64,000 bases of DNA, from positions 48,390,859 through 48,454,858 of the forward strand of contig CM059575.1 in the NCBI GenBank assembly GCA_030386875.1. The letters are read 5' to 3'. Positions 1-11,342 of this stretch are shown here, piece after piece (position 1 is the stretch's first letter; every line of letters starts with the position of its first letter). The stretch is from Morinoia aosen (lineage: Eukaryota; Arthropoda; Malacostraca; Amphipoda; Talitridae). The position numbers and the translations under genes were made by a program. Under the pieces are notes generated by a model, which had not been told where the DNA came from, did not search any database, and saw nothing but the letters and a program-made list of their open reading frames with translations.

Positions 1-354
1 AATTAGTAAAAACAGCACTAGCTTAAAAAACACATGAGACGGCTGGGGTGAATTGCCAAACAGAAAATGTGGGGTGAATAACGTTGATAATTTAATTGTT
101 TTTGGAAGACATTTTTGGTGCAGCAATTCACCCTGGGTGATTGACTGATGACTCACCACACTTGACTCTACATATTAAAAGCCACAGGTGATATATATGG
201 TTATAAATTGTAACCTGACATTGCTGAGTGCAAGACTTCTATTTTTAGTTCAAGGACATCACCGAATACTGAGGCAAATTAGAAATAGAGATGTTCATTC
301 ATAATAAAAAATTGCAACAGTACTATTAACTCCCTAATAGATATCTCAACTGAC

Positions 355-1441
355 CTTCATTGGGAGTAAAGCTCAGTTTCCGTTTGCTGTTGACTGTTGT
401 TCTGGGTAGATTGCTATTTTGTATACGAGGACTTCGTCGGACACCGCAATATTGTAGCTGGCCTTGCGTAACTCTTCTCGGTGATGGCTCAGCCTCAGAA
501 GAAGTGGAAGCCAAATTGCCTTGTGTCATCTTCTTGTAAGCCCGGTCATAGTCATCTGCTCAGTAAACTAAACATTATCCTCACAAAAAATACATCTCGG
601 GTTGTGGGAGTGCGACGCTCCATACCAAACGCTAACTCGTGCATCAAACTAGAGAACAGTTTGAGTGTGAGTCCAAGTATAAGCCCAAGCCCCAATGGTT
701 TGAGTCTAAGTAAAGAGTGTAAAGTTCAAATTGGATTCTAAGTCAAATTAAAGTTCAATTCCAAGTTTAGGTCAAAATCGAATTCCAAGTTTGAGTCTAA
801 GTCCAATTCCAAGTTTGAGTATAACCTTCCCACTCCAAGTTTGATTCTTAGACCAAGTCCAAGTAAGAGTTCAAATCAAAGTCTCAGTCAGTCTTAAGTC
901 CTTACTTGAAGACATTTTTGAAAAAATGAAAAAATATTTGGATAGCGGCCCGAAGGCATTATTTATGGAATTTCATCTATCAATGAAAACTTCTTATTTA
1001 TATTCTTTATAACAATTTGTAATTAGGTATAAGTGGGGACAGAAGACAGAAGAAAATGTATTTCTGATTAATATAACTGAAAGATACATTAATATCATCC
1101 CCTTTTTGTTCTTTCATGTAGGTAACTGTATGGAAACATGAAACTCACAAAAGTACAATTAATGCGCAGAAATTGGGAGACAAGTGATTATATTTGAAAA
1201 GTTTTATATATGCATTGAGTTACAAACCTGATGAAACAGCTGTCTTCTTGATGATAAATTCAGTCCAATTTTTTCTTGGTGTCGTGTTTTCCCTGGCCAA
1301 GCCTTGAATATTTGATCCTTTGTCTGGTGGCCAGTAGCACTTATTAAAGTTTCCAATTTTGGTTGTCCATTTTGATGGAACTATTTCCCACTGACTATCG
1401 TCAAAATAAACTCCTAAATATTTTTTTGCTTCAGTAGTCAT
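355..1441 (-). CDS. 5' part of a two-exon-plus host gene; N-terminal domain like insect DUF4806-type proteins
   Basis: Exon 1 runs 1441 to 1228 (214 nt) and exon 2 runs 555 to 355 (201 nt). The ATG at 1441 has two in-frame stops just upstream, which supports it as the start. Exon 1 ends TCATCAG followed by GTTTGTAA. The intron ends GAGCAG before 555. Exon 2 ends GAAG followed by GTCAGT, a strong donor. Phases agree: both exons end one base into a codon, giving DDYDRAYKKM across the junction. Exon 1 (about 71 aa) holds VYFDDSQWEIVPSKW, then CYWPP and NWTEFIIKK. I know this pattern (a short beta-strand, VP..W, C.WPP, then W....I) from the N-terminus of insect proteins that carry a C-terminal DUF4806 domain. 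Exon 2 is basic and Ser/Pro-rich with an RRSPR patch, likely disordered. The gene continues beyond the left edge, so the C-terminal domain and function are unseen. Whether this is a conventional host gene or one captured from a mobile element cannot be told here. Confidence 0.6.
660..900. repeat. degenerate hexanucleotide repeat (TCCAAG/AGTCTA-like)
   Basis: A run of imperfect 6-bp units related to AAGTCC and AAGTTC fills this stretch inside the intron of the host gene. Many units are substituted, so it is an old microsatellite. A short open frame across it (481-741) is a by-product of the repeat. Confidence 0.7.
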
Positions 1442-2671
1442 ATCTTTTACTATTCCAATTATGATATGGGTTAATTATTAGTTCGAGAAAATAAACTGCG
1501 GCGTGTTTAGAAAATAACTGCAGGGGCACAAAGATAAGATTTAAAAAAATGACTGCCGCCACACTGCAAACAAGCTAAATAGGTACTCTTAACGTCACAG
1601 AATTGACTGCTTTTACCGTCAGAGGTAAAAGCAGTACTCACGACTGAGTATGATATAATTCTATCAACTGTATTTCAACGCACTATGTAAATTCTTTATA
1701 TTATTTTCAGAGAAGTGGAATTGGTTTCACAATGAGGACGATAACCAAACCGAAACAGCACTGAACTTCAGTTACTGAATATTGTCTGAGGTAACTAACT
1801 AGCTATCGTGCAACGGGGCGGCCGGCTCGCATAAACCGCACCTCGATTGAGGCTACTGTGAACGAGGTTTAAACCTGTGTGAAACTGACCAAAGGAGCGA
1901 ATTGTTTTATTTTCTGTTGAGTTGCGTCAAATTTTGACATAAATATCTTTTATGTGATGACAAAAACCTACCTATGTTGTTTTTTTTATACATAGATCAA
2001 ATAAAAGCCACATATTTTGGTTTTGATTAGAATACTGCTTCCTGTGACATTTGGCAACATTAGAGAACAGTTACCAACTTCCTTACCAGAATAAAAATTA
2101 TGAAATCATGCTTCGGAGAAACTAAAATGAGTTTATTATTTATCAATAGTGAATAACTCACATATTCAAGTAATAAAGCAAGAAACCGTTGAACTTTTAA
2201 CGAAATGAACAACACGCGATGCTGAAGAAAATGTTAGGTAGCTACTAGCAGCTTTCATGTTACTACCTACATATCGTAAAATTACAATACTTAAATAAAA
2301 AATTATGATGGCAGCAGTTACATTAAAATGACCCACCATCTAAAAATCGACCTGATTTTCAAAATGTGTGTTTAGTATTATTGTAAACTTTGGTGTTTTG
2401 GGAATTGACATGCGATGCTGCACTGCTGTGGATGCCGGCAAACCCCTCCCCCAGCCCCCCGAAGTTGAATGACTCACGCAGCTTGTCGCGTCTCAGTTTA
2501 TGACTATTAAACTGAGTTGCTGGATGACGTGCAACTATTTACAGCTGACCATAGTCTTGGTGGCTGTTGCATTTCAACTAATCACAGATGCCGTTTTATA
2601 TGTTTAGAGGCCGGATTGGGTAGCATTGAAGTCATTACAGTGTGATCTGATTATACAACTATACATGCATC
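1442..2671. other. no recognised gene; region upstream of the left-edge gene
   Basis: This stretch lies 5' of the minus-strand host gene and should contain its promoter, but no convincing TATA box or initiator stands out. A small GC-rich patch lies near 1815-1850 and a C-rich run near 2445-2460. No coding similarity was recognised on either strand. Confidence 0.5.
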
Positions 2672-2930
2672 AATAAAAAAGAGAGAACCAGGAAAATGGT
2701 ATAAAACATTTTTCATTAAAATGCATTCTCGATACTGTGAAAAGACTCGTAAAAATTGGACGTTTCGAGACTTCGCTCATCATCAGCAATAGGTACAAAT
2801 TCGAACGTCCAATTTTTTCCCAATTTTTCCATTTCGAAACGTCCAATTTTTACGAGTCTTTTCACAGTCTCGAGAATACATTTTAATTAAAAATGTTTTA
2901 TACCATTTTCCTGGTTCTCTCTTTTTCATT
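2672..2930. repeat. inverted repeat built from Penelope-like element ends
   Basis: The left arm (about 2672-2768) and right arm (about 2835-2930) are near-perfect reverse complements, about 97 bp each, around a loop of about 65 bp. Both arms end internally at the motif CGTTTCGA (or CGAAACG). The loop side of the left arm, read on the minus strand, gives GCTGATGATGAGC, a hairpin, then CGAAACG. The same motif family lies downstream of a GIY-YIG domain at 26.6 kb and in the palindrome at 38.2 kb, so this is best read as two opposed PLE ends. Confidence 0.6.
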
Positions 2931-3329
2931 GAAAATTCGAAAATACCGAAATAGCTGCTTCGAATACATGCATCATTAGTATCTTTTACTATACTAGGAA
3001 TTCAAGCATATTATTATCAGAAGAAGACAAGTTGGCCTGTGAGAAAATAAATACCGTAATCCGAATGTAGGAAAAAATACCATAAATAAACCTTGGCCAT
3101 CATGTCTTAAATACCATACAGGTAGTTATGGACTTTTTATAAGCGACATATGGGTCACTTTTAAATGTCATGACATTTCTTCCTGTAAACATACCATATT
3201 ACGCGTATGTTAAGCTAAAATCCAATAAACATACCAAGTCACTGCCTTGATTTTTAATAGGGAAGATAAGGCGTAATCTTTCAAAGGGTTTATTGAAGCC
3301 AAATCGGATTGGCAGACTCAGTGAAACTA

Positions 3330-3524
3330 CAGAATTATGTATGGAAATGATCCACCACCTTGTCCGTGACTTCGTGCGTGGCAAAAGAAATTTATGAAAA
3401 CAGGGACAAGTGTTTAGCCATTGCCACAATTGATGAGACTTTGCTACAGCATATATGGCAGGAAATCGAGTGCCGTCTTGATGGTCTTCGTGCAACTAAT
3501 GGTGCCCATATAGAAGTTTATTAA
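3330..3524 (+). pseudogene. C-terminal remnant of a DDE transposase
   Basis: The last part reads HIWQEIECRLDGLRATNGA and ends in HIEVY and a stop (TAA at 3522-3524). This resembles the C-terminal tail of an insect transposase type that ends W.EL.YR.DVCR...GAHIEHL. A piece just upstream (MIHHLVRDFVRGKR) continues the match in another frame, so at least one frameshift separates them. No N-terminal DNA-binding part or terminal inverted repeat was identified. Precise family is uncertain; the assignment rests on the tail alone. Confidence 0.45.
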
Positions 3525-4224
3525 ATAAAGTAAAAAACGTTAATAAGCACCTAATACAATAGAACAAATCAGAATAAAATATCCTATCAATTGCAGTCGT
3601 AAAAATTATTTAAAATACAAAGAGACACCATGGACACCCTGTACATCGTACTTCATAAACCTCTCCCCATCATAAGCACAGGAGATTTTTATCGTAGCTT
3701 ATCAAAGATTTATGAGAAATATCCATGGATTTAGATAACTTTTTTACAGTAGATGAGGAAAGAAATTCCTTACATCATAATATAGAGGCAGATAGAGACA
3801 GTTTAGGTTCACGAATTGTAATTCGCAAATGAAGCATTAAAAGATTTTAACTTCAGATGCGCTTCAGCTCTATTAAAAATCATTTTATCGTTATCAAAAC
3901 ATATTCACAGCAAAAAAATCAAATTCTTAAACAATAGTAAGGCTTACCAGGGAAAAATATGAATGACACTCACTTTAGAACTGGCATTAAGACAAAAGTT
4001 GTGCGGAGAGAAAAATAACTCATCGGACGGGCAAAATTAGTCACCGTATGATTTTCGAGCTCTAGTTATTTAGTACGTTCGTTAATCAGCGTCCAAAGCT
4101 GCCAATAGAGTTTAGCTTACTTGCAAATACTAAATATACACATGTCTTCATTCAGGGCTGGCAAGGTATCGGCTATATATCAGTTGCTCCACTACAATGG
4201 ATGAAGGAAGACACCTGGGGATGA

Positions 4225-4440
4225 TAAAAAATGGGCGAGGCTGGGTAAGGATCATCCAATGAAGGAAGTAGCGGAATTAGCTGGTGTTCCATACTGTCCC
4301 GTTCTAGAGATCAATAAACAACTAAAACAATCTGGTAAAGGCAACTTTTTTAAGCAAAAATGTGGTTGGAAGAAAATATTAACAGATAAGGACTGTCGCC
4401 GTGCGTTTCAAATTGTGAACATTATCGTTTATTCGTTTTG
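4225..4440 (+). pseudogene. N-terminal helix-turn-helix remnant of a Tc1/mariner-like transposase
   Basis: The translation around 4259 reads MKEVAELAGVPYCPVLEINK, then LKQSGKGN and CGWKKILTDKDCR. This has the layout of the first paired-like helix-turn-helix of Tc1 transposases: EIA...GV..STV...IK..K..G, then a GRKKILT-type linker. The catalytic DDE part does not follow in an open frame. Downstream sequence to about 4600 contains plausible but frame-broken continuation. It may belong to the same family as the C-terminal scrap at 3.4 kb or the one at 11.2 kb, but too little remains to decide. Confidence 0.4.
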
Positions 4441-4824
4441 CATCAAGGTTCCCTGTAAAGCGTCAATGACTTCCTTCCCCGTCATTTTCTGACCGAACTC
4501 TTCGTGGGAAACACCACGCAATGTATACATGGAGCAGAGTGCCACGTGAACGATTTCTGTCCTCCAGACAACTTGTTTAAACTGGTTAAAAGCACAGGCA
4601 TATTGACTTGTAGACGAGTGGAGATATATTACGTTGTTGGATAATTGCGATTCAGGTCCTATAGCAGTGATGGCGCTGTTGTGTTCATCGAAAACAGGAA
4701 GCCTTCAACGATGTCTGTGTGGAAGGAGCAATACAAGGAAGATAAGCATCTGCCATGATCAAAGGTTACTTAAACTTTAGAGGAATGGGTCTTCTAATAG
4801 AGGTATTCCTTAATAGGGTCCTCG

Positions 4825-5960
4825 GGGGCCCTGCCAGGCCCCTATCAGTCCGGAGAGCTTTTTTTGTTTTGTTGTTGGAAAAGGACCCTTAGGTGGTGGA
4901 CTATTCGGTTCTAAAATTTTATGGCGCTAGGGCACTAGATCCCCCCCAGGACGGTAGGAGGACTAAAAATCCTGAATTTTCGACCCCATATAAAAACAAA
5001 CCCAAACGAGAAATGGAAAATTTGAAACCGTAACTTGGTTTACAATGCTTCAAGGATTCTAAAACCGTCTTTGATTTTGTTCTAGCATATAAACTCAATG
5101 AGTTCTATTCATTTGAAATATCAATAAAAATGAAATAAAAAACCAATATGTGTAGTTTTTACAAAAACAAAAGCCTGAATCGGAAAATGAATGGAAGAAA
5201 TTGTGTTTTCTTTTAAAAGTTACATATTATAGTCAAATTTCATATAAATCAGACTGAAAATAAAAAATTTCATAATTTTAATGATAAAATAAATTATAAT
5301 TTTTTTCATGGATATTACAATAATTCACAGTGTGAATGTGAAGTTATGCACGGAGATTATCAAAATAAAAATGAAAACAGCATTCAATTGCATAAACTTT
5401 CCATTATATTACAATTACACAAAAACATTTGTTTTCGGCCTGTCTTGCAAAGTTCCTGATTTTCAACATTCAAAAAGATAAAAATCAAAAAGTTTCCATG
5501 CAAGGAAGAAAGCAAAGACAGTTTTAAAATCCTTGGAACATTTTTAACAAACTGATAGTGCTTTTTTCAAATTTGTCCTTTTAATTTTTTTTATCATACT
5601 TCAAAACCAAAAACTCGGTATATTTTATATAGAGGTAAAATATCGCATATATAAAAAAGTTTCAAATACAAAATAAACGGACTACCACTTTTTTAAATGC
5701 TCCAAACATTTCAAAACTGTTTTTGAATTTGCTCTAGCATAAAAACTTTTGGATTTCTATCTTTTTGAAATATGTATAGAATGACTGAAAAAACGAATAT
5801 ATCAAATTTTTCGAAAAAATAAGACATAAATCAAAAATGGTCATCAATATAATATGTTTTTCTTTCAAAAATACATATACTGTCCAAATTTCAGTCCATT
5901 CGGATCAAAACTCAGATTTGACGGGAGAACACCCCTTACGTTGGATCAACATGGCTACAT
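4825..5960 (+). repeat. interspersed repeat A, copy 1
   Basis: This block matches 43740-44870 over most of its length in the same orientation. Shared blocks include AGGTGGTGGACTATTCGG near 4895, GATCCCCCC and ATCCTGAATTTT soon after, and a closing block near 5900-5940. Internally a module of about 90 bp (AAGGATTCTAAAAC...TTGTTCTAGCAT) occurs forward near 5030-5115, inverted near 5460-5560, and forward again near 5690-5780. No protein is encoded. It is an uncharacterised non-autonomous element or satellite-derived unit. Confidence 0.65.
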
Positions 5961-6953
5961 TGAGCATCTAGTTAGCCAAGTATTATACGTACAATATCTC
6001 AATGAAGAAAAGCAGGTTACTTTGCCTACATTTTAAGATGGTAATTTCCAGGGGCATAAGGTAAGAACTGTCATTAATTGGCATGACTTTCATTCAAGAC
6101 AAGTCAGACATCGACATAGATTGGCTGGCTCAGTCTTTAGGTATAAACTTAATATAAAACTTGTGGGACCACCCAAAATAACAAGTTAGACATCGATAAG
6201 ATCGTCCTTGTTCTCTGCCCGCACTACTAGATTAGTGGATGAAAAAGTATTCAAAAATTAACCAGATACGCATGAGAACATTAGTAGACTCAAAATCATA
6301 TAAGTAACAGGAAATTCATTTGATTTTGATCGGGAAGTTTATTTCCAAAGTGCTTATGTCGCAGGGAATGTGTGTGTCGTTGAAACTTCTAAAGTTATGA
6401 GTACCCGCATATCAATTGTGCTTTTTTAATTTATTCGATTTTATCCATAGTTTTAGAAAGAAAAAATGTCTACATTGTCAAGAAACGAAGCGAGTCGCCT
6501 GATGTTCTGTAGTTATTGCAATATTCCCCTTAGTTGCTTAAATAATGTATGCCATCTTTTGGTTTCATCATGCATGCTCTCTGAATTTTAGGAATACATA
6601 TTTCCATTTCATAAATAAGCTTCCCTTTTCGTTTCATAAAATGCTAAATATGAAATAAGAAGCTCTAAGTGAAAATGAAAAATTAAGAACACTTCCACAG
6701 CGGACGTTATTGCTGTACTTAGCATGTAATATACAGGAAGAGCAGTACTTTGTTGCACAAACTGTCACATAGTGTTGGGATCATTGAAACAAACTCTTTT
6801 TACTCAATATCCGTGTGGTCAAAAGTTTTTGTTAAAGAGTTATAAGGGCTTGAAGCTTTCACATGGTCACCAAGTTATCTTGGTATTACTTCCCTAGATT
6901 TCAACTTCTGGGAATATCTGCAAAGGTTGGTGTACTAAACACTGATTCATTCC

Positions 6954-7096
6954 GAAGAAGACATCATCGGTAGAGTTGTTGAAGCTTCGCAAGGATTCGT
7001 GAAATTCCTGGTGTCTTCGAGAGCGTCCGACAATTGCACAGACGTTTGAACGCCTGCATCGTAAGAGATGGACGTTATGTTGAACATTTTTATTAA
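6954..7096 (+). pseudogene. C-terminal remnant of an IS630/mariner-like transposase
   Basis: The sequence reads RIREIPGVFESVRQLHRRL, then NACIVRDGRYVEHFY and a stop at 7094-7096, preceded in another frame by EEDIIGRVVEASQ. The pattern I..TPG.F..VRQ...RR..AC....G.HFE.LL is the familiar C-terminal end of insect transposases that start with a DUF4817-type helix-turn-helix. One frameshift separates the two pieces. No upstream catalytic region or terminal repeats were recognised. Confidence 0.5.
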
Positions 7097-7517
7097 ATAT
7101 GTAATCAAGTACACGAGCGGTAAAAAATGATGGGATCCGATTTTTTTCTATAGATATACCTTGCAGTTGTGGATGACAAACGAATATCTCCATCCTAAAA
7201 ATACTCGCGATTAAAATATTCTTGTACCTGTGCACTGGTAAAATTCGTATCAAAGATACGGTCATTCCGTATGAGCGTCACAAAGAGACAGGCCAAACAA
7301 TTTAATGTATTCAATGAGATTTCCATAGTAATAACGGGGGGAAATTAGGCACAAAGAATGTATTTGTGTATTTATTTAAGAAAATTATGGAGACACCTGG
7401 CGTTTTATTAAATGAAATATAAGATATACCCAAATCGAAATTTGCTTCTTTTGGTCACAATAATTATAGTTTTTTCTATTCCTTGTTTCCGCAAAAAAAA
7501 TGCTTTCCTGACTTCTG

Positions 7518-7905
7518 TCTATTAATATGCCTCGTATGGTCTATCTATTTGTACACCTCTGATATTTTGTCTCTTAGTACACCTCGTATAGTTTGCCTAT
7601 TATTATGCCTCGTATGGCTTATCTATTTGTACACCTCGGACGGTTTGTCTATTATATATAGTTCTCCTCGTATGGAAGTTTTGTTAGACTATTAGCACGC
7701 CACGTATGGTTTGTCTATAAATACGCCTCGTATATTATGTCCATTAATATGCCTTGTATGGCTTATCTATTTGTACACCTCGGATGGTTTGTCAATTAGT
7801 ATTCCTCGTATGGAACTTCTGTTTTAGGACGTCCTGTATTAAGCAACTTTTAAAAGCCAATATGTTGGCATGTATCTCATTGGCCCCTTGGAAAATAAAC
7901 GTTTT
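7518..7905 (+). repeat. 26-bp minisatellite plus LINE-like 3' terminus (short copy)
   Basis: Units of about 26 bp close to CCTCGTATGGTTTGTCTATT plus AGTACG repeat about 12 times from 7518. They are followed by a unique block (ACTTTTAAAAGCCAATATGT near 7848) and the terminus TTGGAAAATAAAC at 7888-7900 with a T-run tail. The same order of minisatellite, unique block and terminus occurs at 62626-63154, at the end of the large LINE. This copy is therefore best read as a severely 5'-truncated insertion of that family. Short open frames across it are repeat by-products. Confidence 0.6.
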
Positions 7906-8177
7906 TTTTTCTACATTTTATACCCCTGCCTCTATCAGAGCATGGATTTTTCTCAACTATGATTCTAATTTTAAGTCCGTTTACTTTTTAACGAAACATT
8001 TTCAGCCTCATGGTTATTGAGTAAAAATTGTATATTTCAACGGTACAAACCCCACGTTGAAATTTGTTCATCAAAGTAAAGGTCTCTTTGTAGATTTGAT
8101 CTTCTCGGTAGTACTTTACGAATAATATACCTCTTTCTATGGTGTTTATTTTGTGCGGGTAAATTTCAATCATAAGG

Positions 8178-9030
8178 AGAAAACTCAAAATAAATCGATT
8201 TTCACGAATGATAAACTTCGCAAAAACTCCTTAGTTTTCGAGTTATAAGGACCTAAAGAAATTTTTAAATTTTAAATAGGATACTACGTGAGCGCCAATG
8301 TTAGCGCTGTCATGATATTTCCGATCCCACCAGGTTTTTGTTATTATTGCACTAAAACCTGCAAGCATTCTACAGTTACGAAAAATATATGCAATTTAAA
8401 TGTTCGTTAGGAAATTAACACAAAGCAATCAAAAATAAACTTTAGTAGTTTTTTCATTATACAAATAAAAGCCTCATTTTTGTAATTTATAAGCATCCTC
8501 TTCTTCAGAGGTGTTGTAGGATATTAATAACAAACCATAAATAAATGCTTAACTTTTACTTAACAAACTAGTCTTATTACATAAGGTGTTGAAAATTTTA
8601 TTTGAAAAATTAAGCCGATTGCGTATTCTGGACACCATAATGCAAGTACAAGGGAATTGAATATCCACAGAAAAATAATGCAATAGAATAATTTCTTGTA
8701 TTTCTTCAGCTTTATCCTTGCTGCTATGAAAGCTATCGATTAGAAGAGGGGGTCACACGGACGGACGGACGCGGCTATTTTTATAATAGTGATTATTAGA
8801 CGCTTAATAGCTTGAAACTACAGGTATTTTTCCTACCCGTAAAATTCTTGGAGTTTTTATTGTAAGAATAACAAAAACCTGCTTTAGTGGGGTCGGAACT
8901 ATCTAAACTAGCGCTAACATTGGCGCGCATGTAGTATCTTGAAGTTTCTTTCAGTCCTTGTAACTCGAAAACTAAGAATTTTGGGGCATTTTATCATTCG
9001 TGAAAATCGCTTTAGATTGAGTTTTTTCAC
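8178..9030. mobile_element. foldback / MITE-like element with long inverted arms
   Basis: The left arm (about 8178-8358) is the reverse complement of the right arm (about 8851-9030), with scattered mismatches. Landmarks are GATTTTCACGAATGATAAA, then TTAGTTTTCGAGTTA, then GCGCCAATGTTAGCGCT and CAGGTTTTTGTTATT, in mirror order on the other side. The interior, about 490 bp, is AT-rich and non-coding. Just outside the right arm, CACCCTGTATAGGGTG at 9067-9082 resembles ends of several insect transposons. No transposase was recognised, so it would be non-autonomous. Confidence 0.6.
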
Positions 9031-9419
9031 CGATGGTTGGATTTTTTTTTTGTTTGCTCAAAAAAACACCCTGTATAGGGTGTCCCCCAAAAAACCGAAC
9101 TTCAAATTATTATGGCTCTTAAATTATTCTTGATAATCGAGTTCTGTAAAAAACACAGTATCTGTTCAATATTTCTCTCTTTACAAAAAATTCGAATTTG
9201 GTTAGTGCGCACAGAATTGTTACAGTACCACTTTTAAGAAAGTAACTGACAGTACATTCGCTCCGTGATCCGAAAAGGTAACATTTATTGATAAAAGTTG
9301 TATCAAAGATACATTATTTCATTTTAATACCAATGTATCTTTTTTCTGCTCCACGATTTGGTACAAAATGTTCGCTACCGTAGCAATTAAATGTACTCTC
9401 AGTTACTGTATTTGTATAG

Positions 9420-9800
9420 TCAAGGTCATGATTTGATCCACGCGGCAGTCCCCTCAGGGGGATACAACTATTGTATCTATGGGAATTAGCGCTCCCAGGG
9501 GAACCATGTGAGGGCCCGAGCTAAAGGTTAGGTGGGCTTCCTTTTTGTTGTAATAAAATAGGTTTTTGTTTTGTTACGGACCATCTTTTTCGGTTCACTG
9601 CTTTCCTGTTTTTCAGCACCTACTACTTTCTTCTTCAACTTTTTTCTCGTTTCATGAACTTCTTTCCTAGCTTACTGTTTCTGTGCACCTTGTGCATAGA
9701 TTCCGCGTTCCCTCAACTCCATACTAAATGGTGCCTTCCTCTTTCCTCTCTTGGAACATCTTTGTCGTGGTTAAGGGAGGCTAAAACTTTCTTATATAAT
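9420..9800 (+). repeat. interspersed repeat B, copy 1 (longest)
   Basis: This is the fullest copy of a mid-repetitive block. Landmarks are TTGTATCTATGGGAATTAGC near 9472, TAGGTTTTTGTTTTGTT near 9560, CGGTTCACTGCTTTCCTG near 9590, TTGTGCATAGAT near 9690 and CTTTCCTCTCTTGGAACA near 9740. Parts recur at 14.7 kb, 45.9 kb (inverted), 46.7 kb and 46.9-47.1 kb (inverted). No coding potential is seen, and a frame at 9654-9908 is not recognised. Confidence 0.5.
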
Positions 9801-11166
9801 AATAATCCACGCGGCAGTAGCTTAATTTTTTTACACAAATTGTATCGAATACATTCTAGAATTTTACTTCGTTTTTTGATAGTTTACTTTCCGTTCCTAG
9901 TGAACTGAGAAGCCTAATAAAACTTAAATGTGCTCTTAGAACTATGTTTTTTGGAGAAAAATACCTCGAAAAGGAATTTAGTTCTGTTACTCTGAGCTAA
10001 CCGAAAATGAGACCGGCCTTTTTTCAAACAGTTACTCACTTCAGATAATTTTTACCTTGTGTAGGATGTTAAATTACCGGAGCATTTCTCCCCGAAAATT
10101 CTTGAGTAATCAAGTCACTAGCTTTTAGGGCTTCGTTTTGAAGGCAGTCAACTAAATAATCGAGAATGAAGGCTAATGAATTTCAAACAAATACAAGACA
10201 TTTTTTAGAACAGTCAGTCAAAGCTCCGAAGAAATAAAAAAAGAGTATCTGATTGCAAAGTCAGAGATCCTAAATAACTCGGGAGAGAAGCACGTTTTTC
10301 ACCCTTTTTCCTGGCGCTCTCATTTCAGTCCGGGAAACAATCAGCGTGGCCGGAAATTTTTGAGGCGAACATGTTACTGGAAGTCCAGCCTGTAGTTCAC
10401 AGTGGACATCACAGGCTGGAAACACTCTTCTTTCGAAGGAAGGCAAAAACGACCTTGGACACAGAAATAAATTCGCGCTGCTGATCGAACAAAGACTCAG
10501 CGAAAGCAGTTTGTTACCTTTTCGTGCCGTTGAGAGAGCTATAAAATAGATGACTTCAATCAGGAAAGAAATTTTAAATTCAAGACAGTGATTCGAAGTC
10601 TCGGTTCATGTTCGAAACTCGCATTCAAATATGAAATCAAGATCTTACGATATTTTAGAATAACAAGTAGAATAAGTCGTAAATTATACGCTAGAAAAGT
10701 TCTGAGTTATCCTATTGACCAGAAAACGTGTCTGTTATTTGCGTCATCGTATTACTGGGCTGCTGGACGAAATCGGTTTATCAACCTTGTTTTTACAGCG
10801 TGCTGTTGTTCGTTACTTACTTGATTTTTTGTCCGCCTTACTTGCCAGATAAAAATCATAAAATGAAATATTCTAAAATGTAGTTTATCAGGGTACCTAG
10901 ACTCTACTTTACTTTCTTTACTTTTTTACTTGTTACTTGACTTTACTGTAACGTAAGTGACCCAACACAACACACTGACTGCAAACTTGAGAAAAATTTG
11001 TTTCGAGTTCCCATATTACCAAATAAAGAGAAAGCAGAAGAGATGGTGAAGCCTCTGGCGCAAATGCACTTGTTAAGTACTTCAAGTACAGATGTCTAAG
11101 TAATGAGAGAATAATTTTGTTATTCAGTACCAAGTTGCCAAAAAAGTCATTTGGTTCAGAAATTTA
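9801..11166. other. no recognised gene
   Basis: AT-rich intergenic sequence. Small frames at 10588-10824 and 10933-11133 show no motif I recognise and lack splice or promoter support. Confidence 0.45.
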
Positions 11167-11305
11167 TTAGAAAGCGATTGGACCGCCTTTAGTTTGAATT
11201 ATGGCATTCATTCTACAAGACATTGATTTCACAAGATTATGGATCCTCTGGAGCTCTTCATGTGGCCAAAGTTGAAGGAAACTTTCCCCAAAGCATTATA
11301 TATTC
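11167..11305 (-). pseudogene. C-terminal remnant of a Tc1-like transposase
   Basis: On the minus strand the translation reads ESFLQLWPHEELQRIHNLVK, then SMSCRMNAIIQTKGGPIAF and a stop at 11169-11167. This is the usual last segment of Tc1 transposases (I..LV.SMP.R..AVI.AKGG.TKY). Only this tail survives. It sits 38 bp from the terminal repeat of the neighbouring hAT element, so the hAT may have landed in or beside a Tc1 copy. Confidence 0.6.
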
Positions 11306-11342
11306 AATGAAAGGGCGGTGAGTCGCTCAGATTCCTCTAAAG

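Noticed and set aside
3199-3495. 98-codon minus-strand frame
   Set aside because: Antisense to the transposase remnant on the plus strand ending at 3524.
6894-7265. 123-codon minus-strand frame
   Set aside because: The opposite strand carries a recognisable transposase tail, so this is its antisense shadow.
7518-7830. Regular 26-bp repeats that superficially resemble a CRISPR array (also at 62626-63060)
   Set aside because: Units abut each other without unique spacers, variants recur in higher-order sets, and the setting is a eukaryotic genome with LINE sequence. It is a minisatellite.
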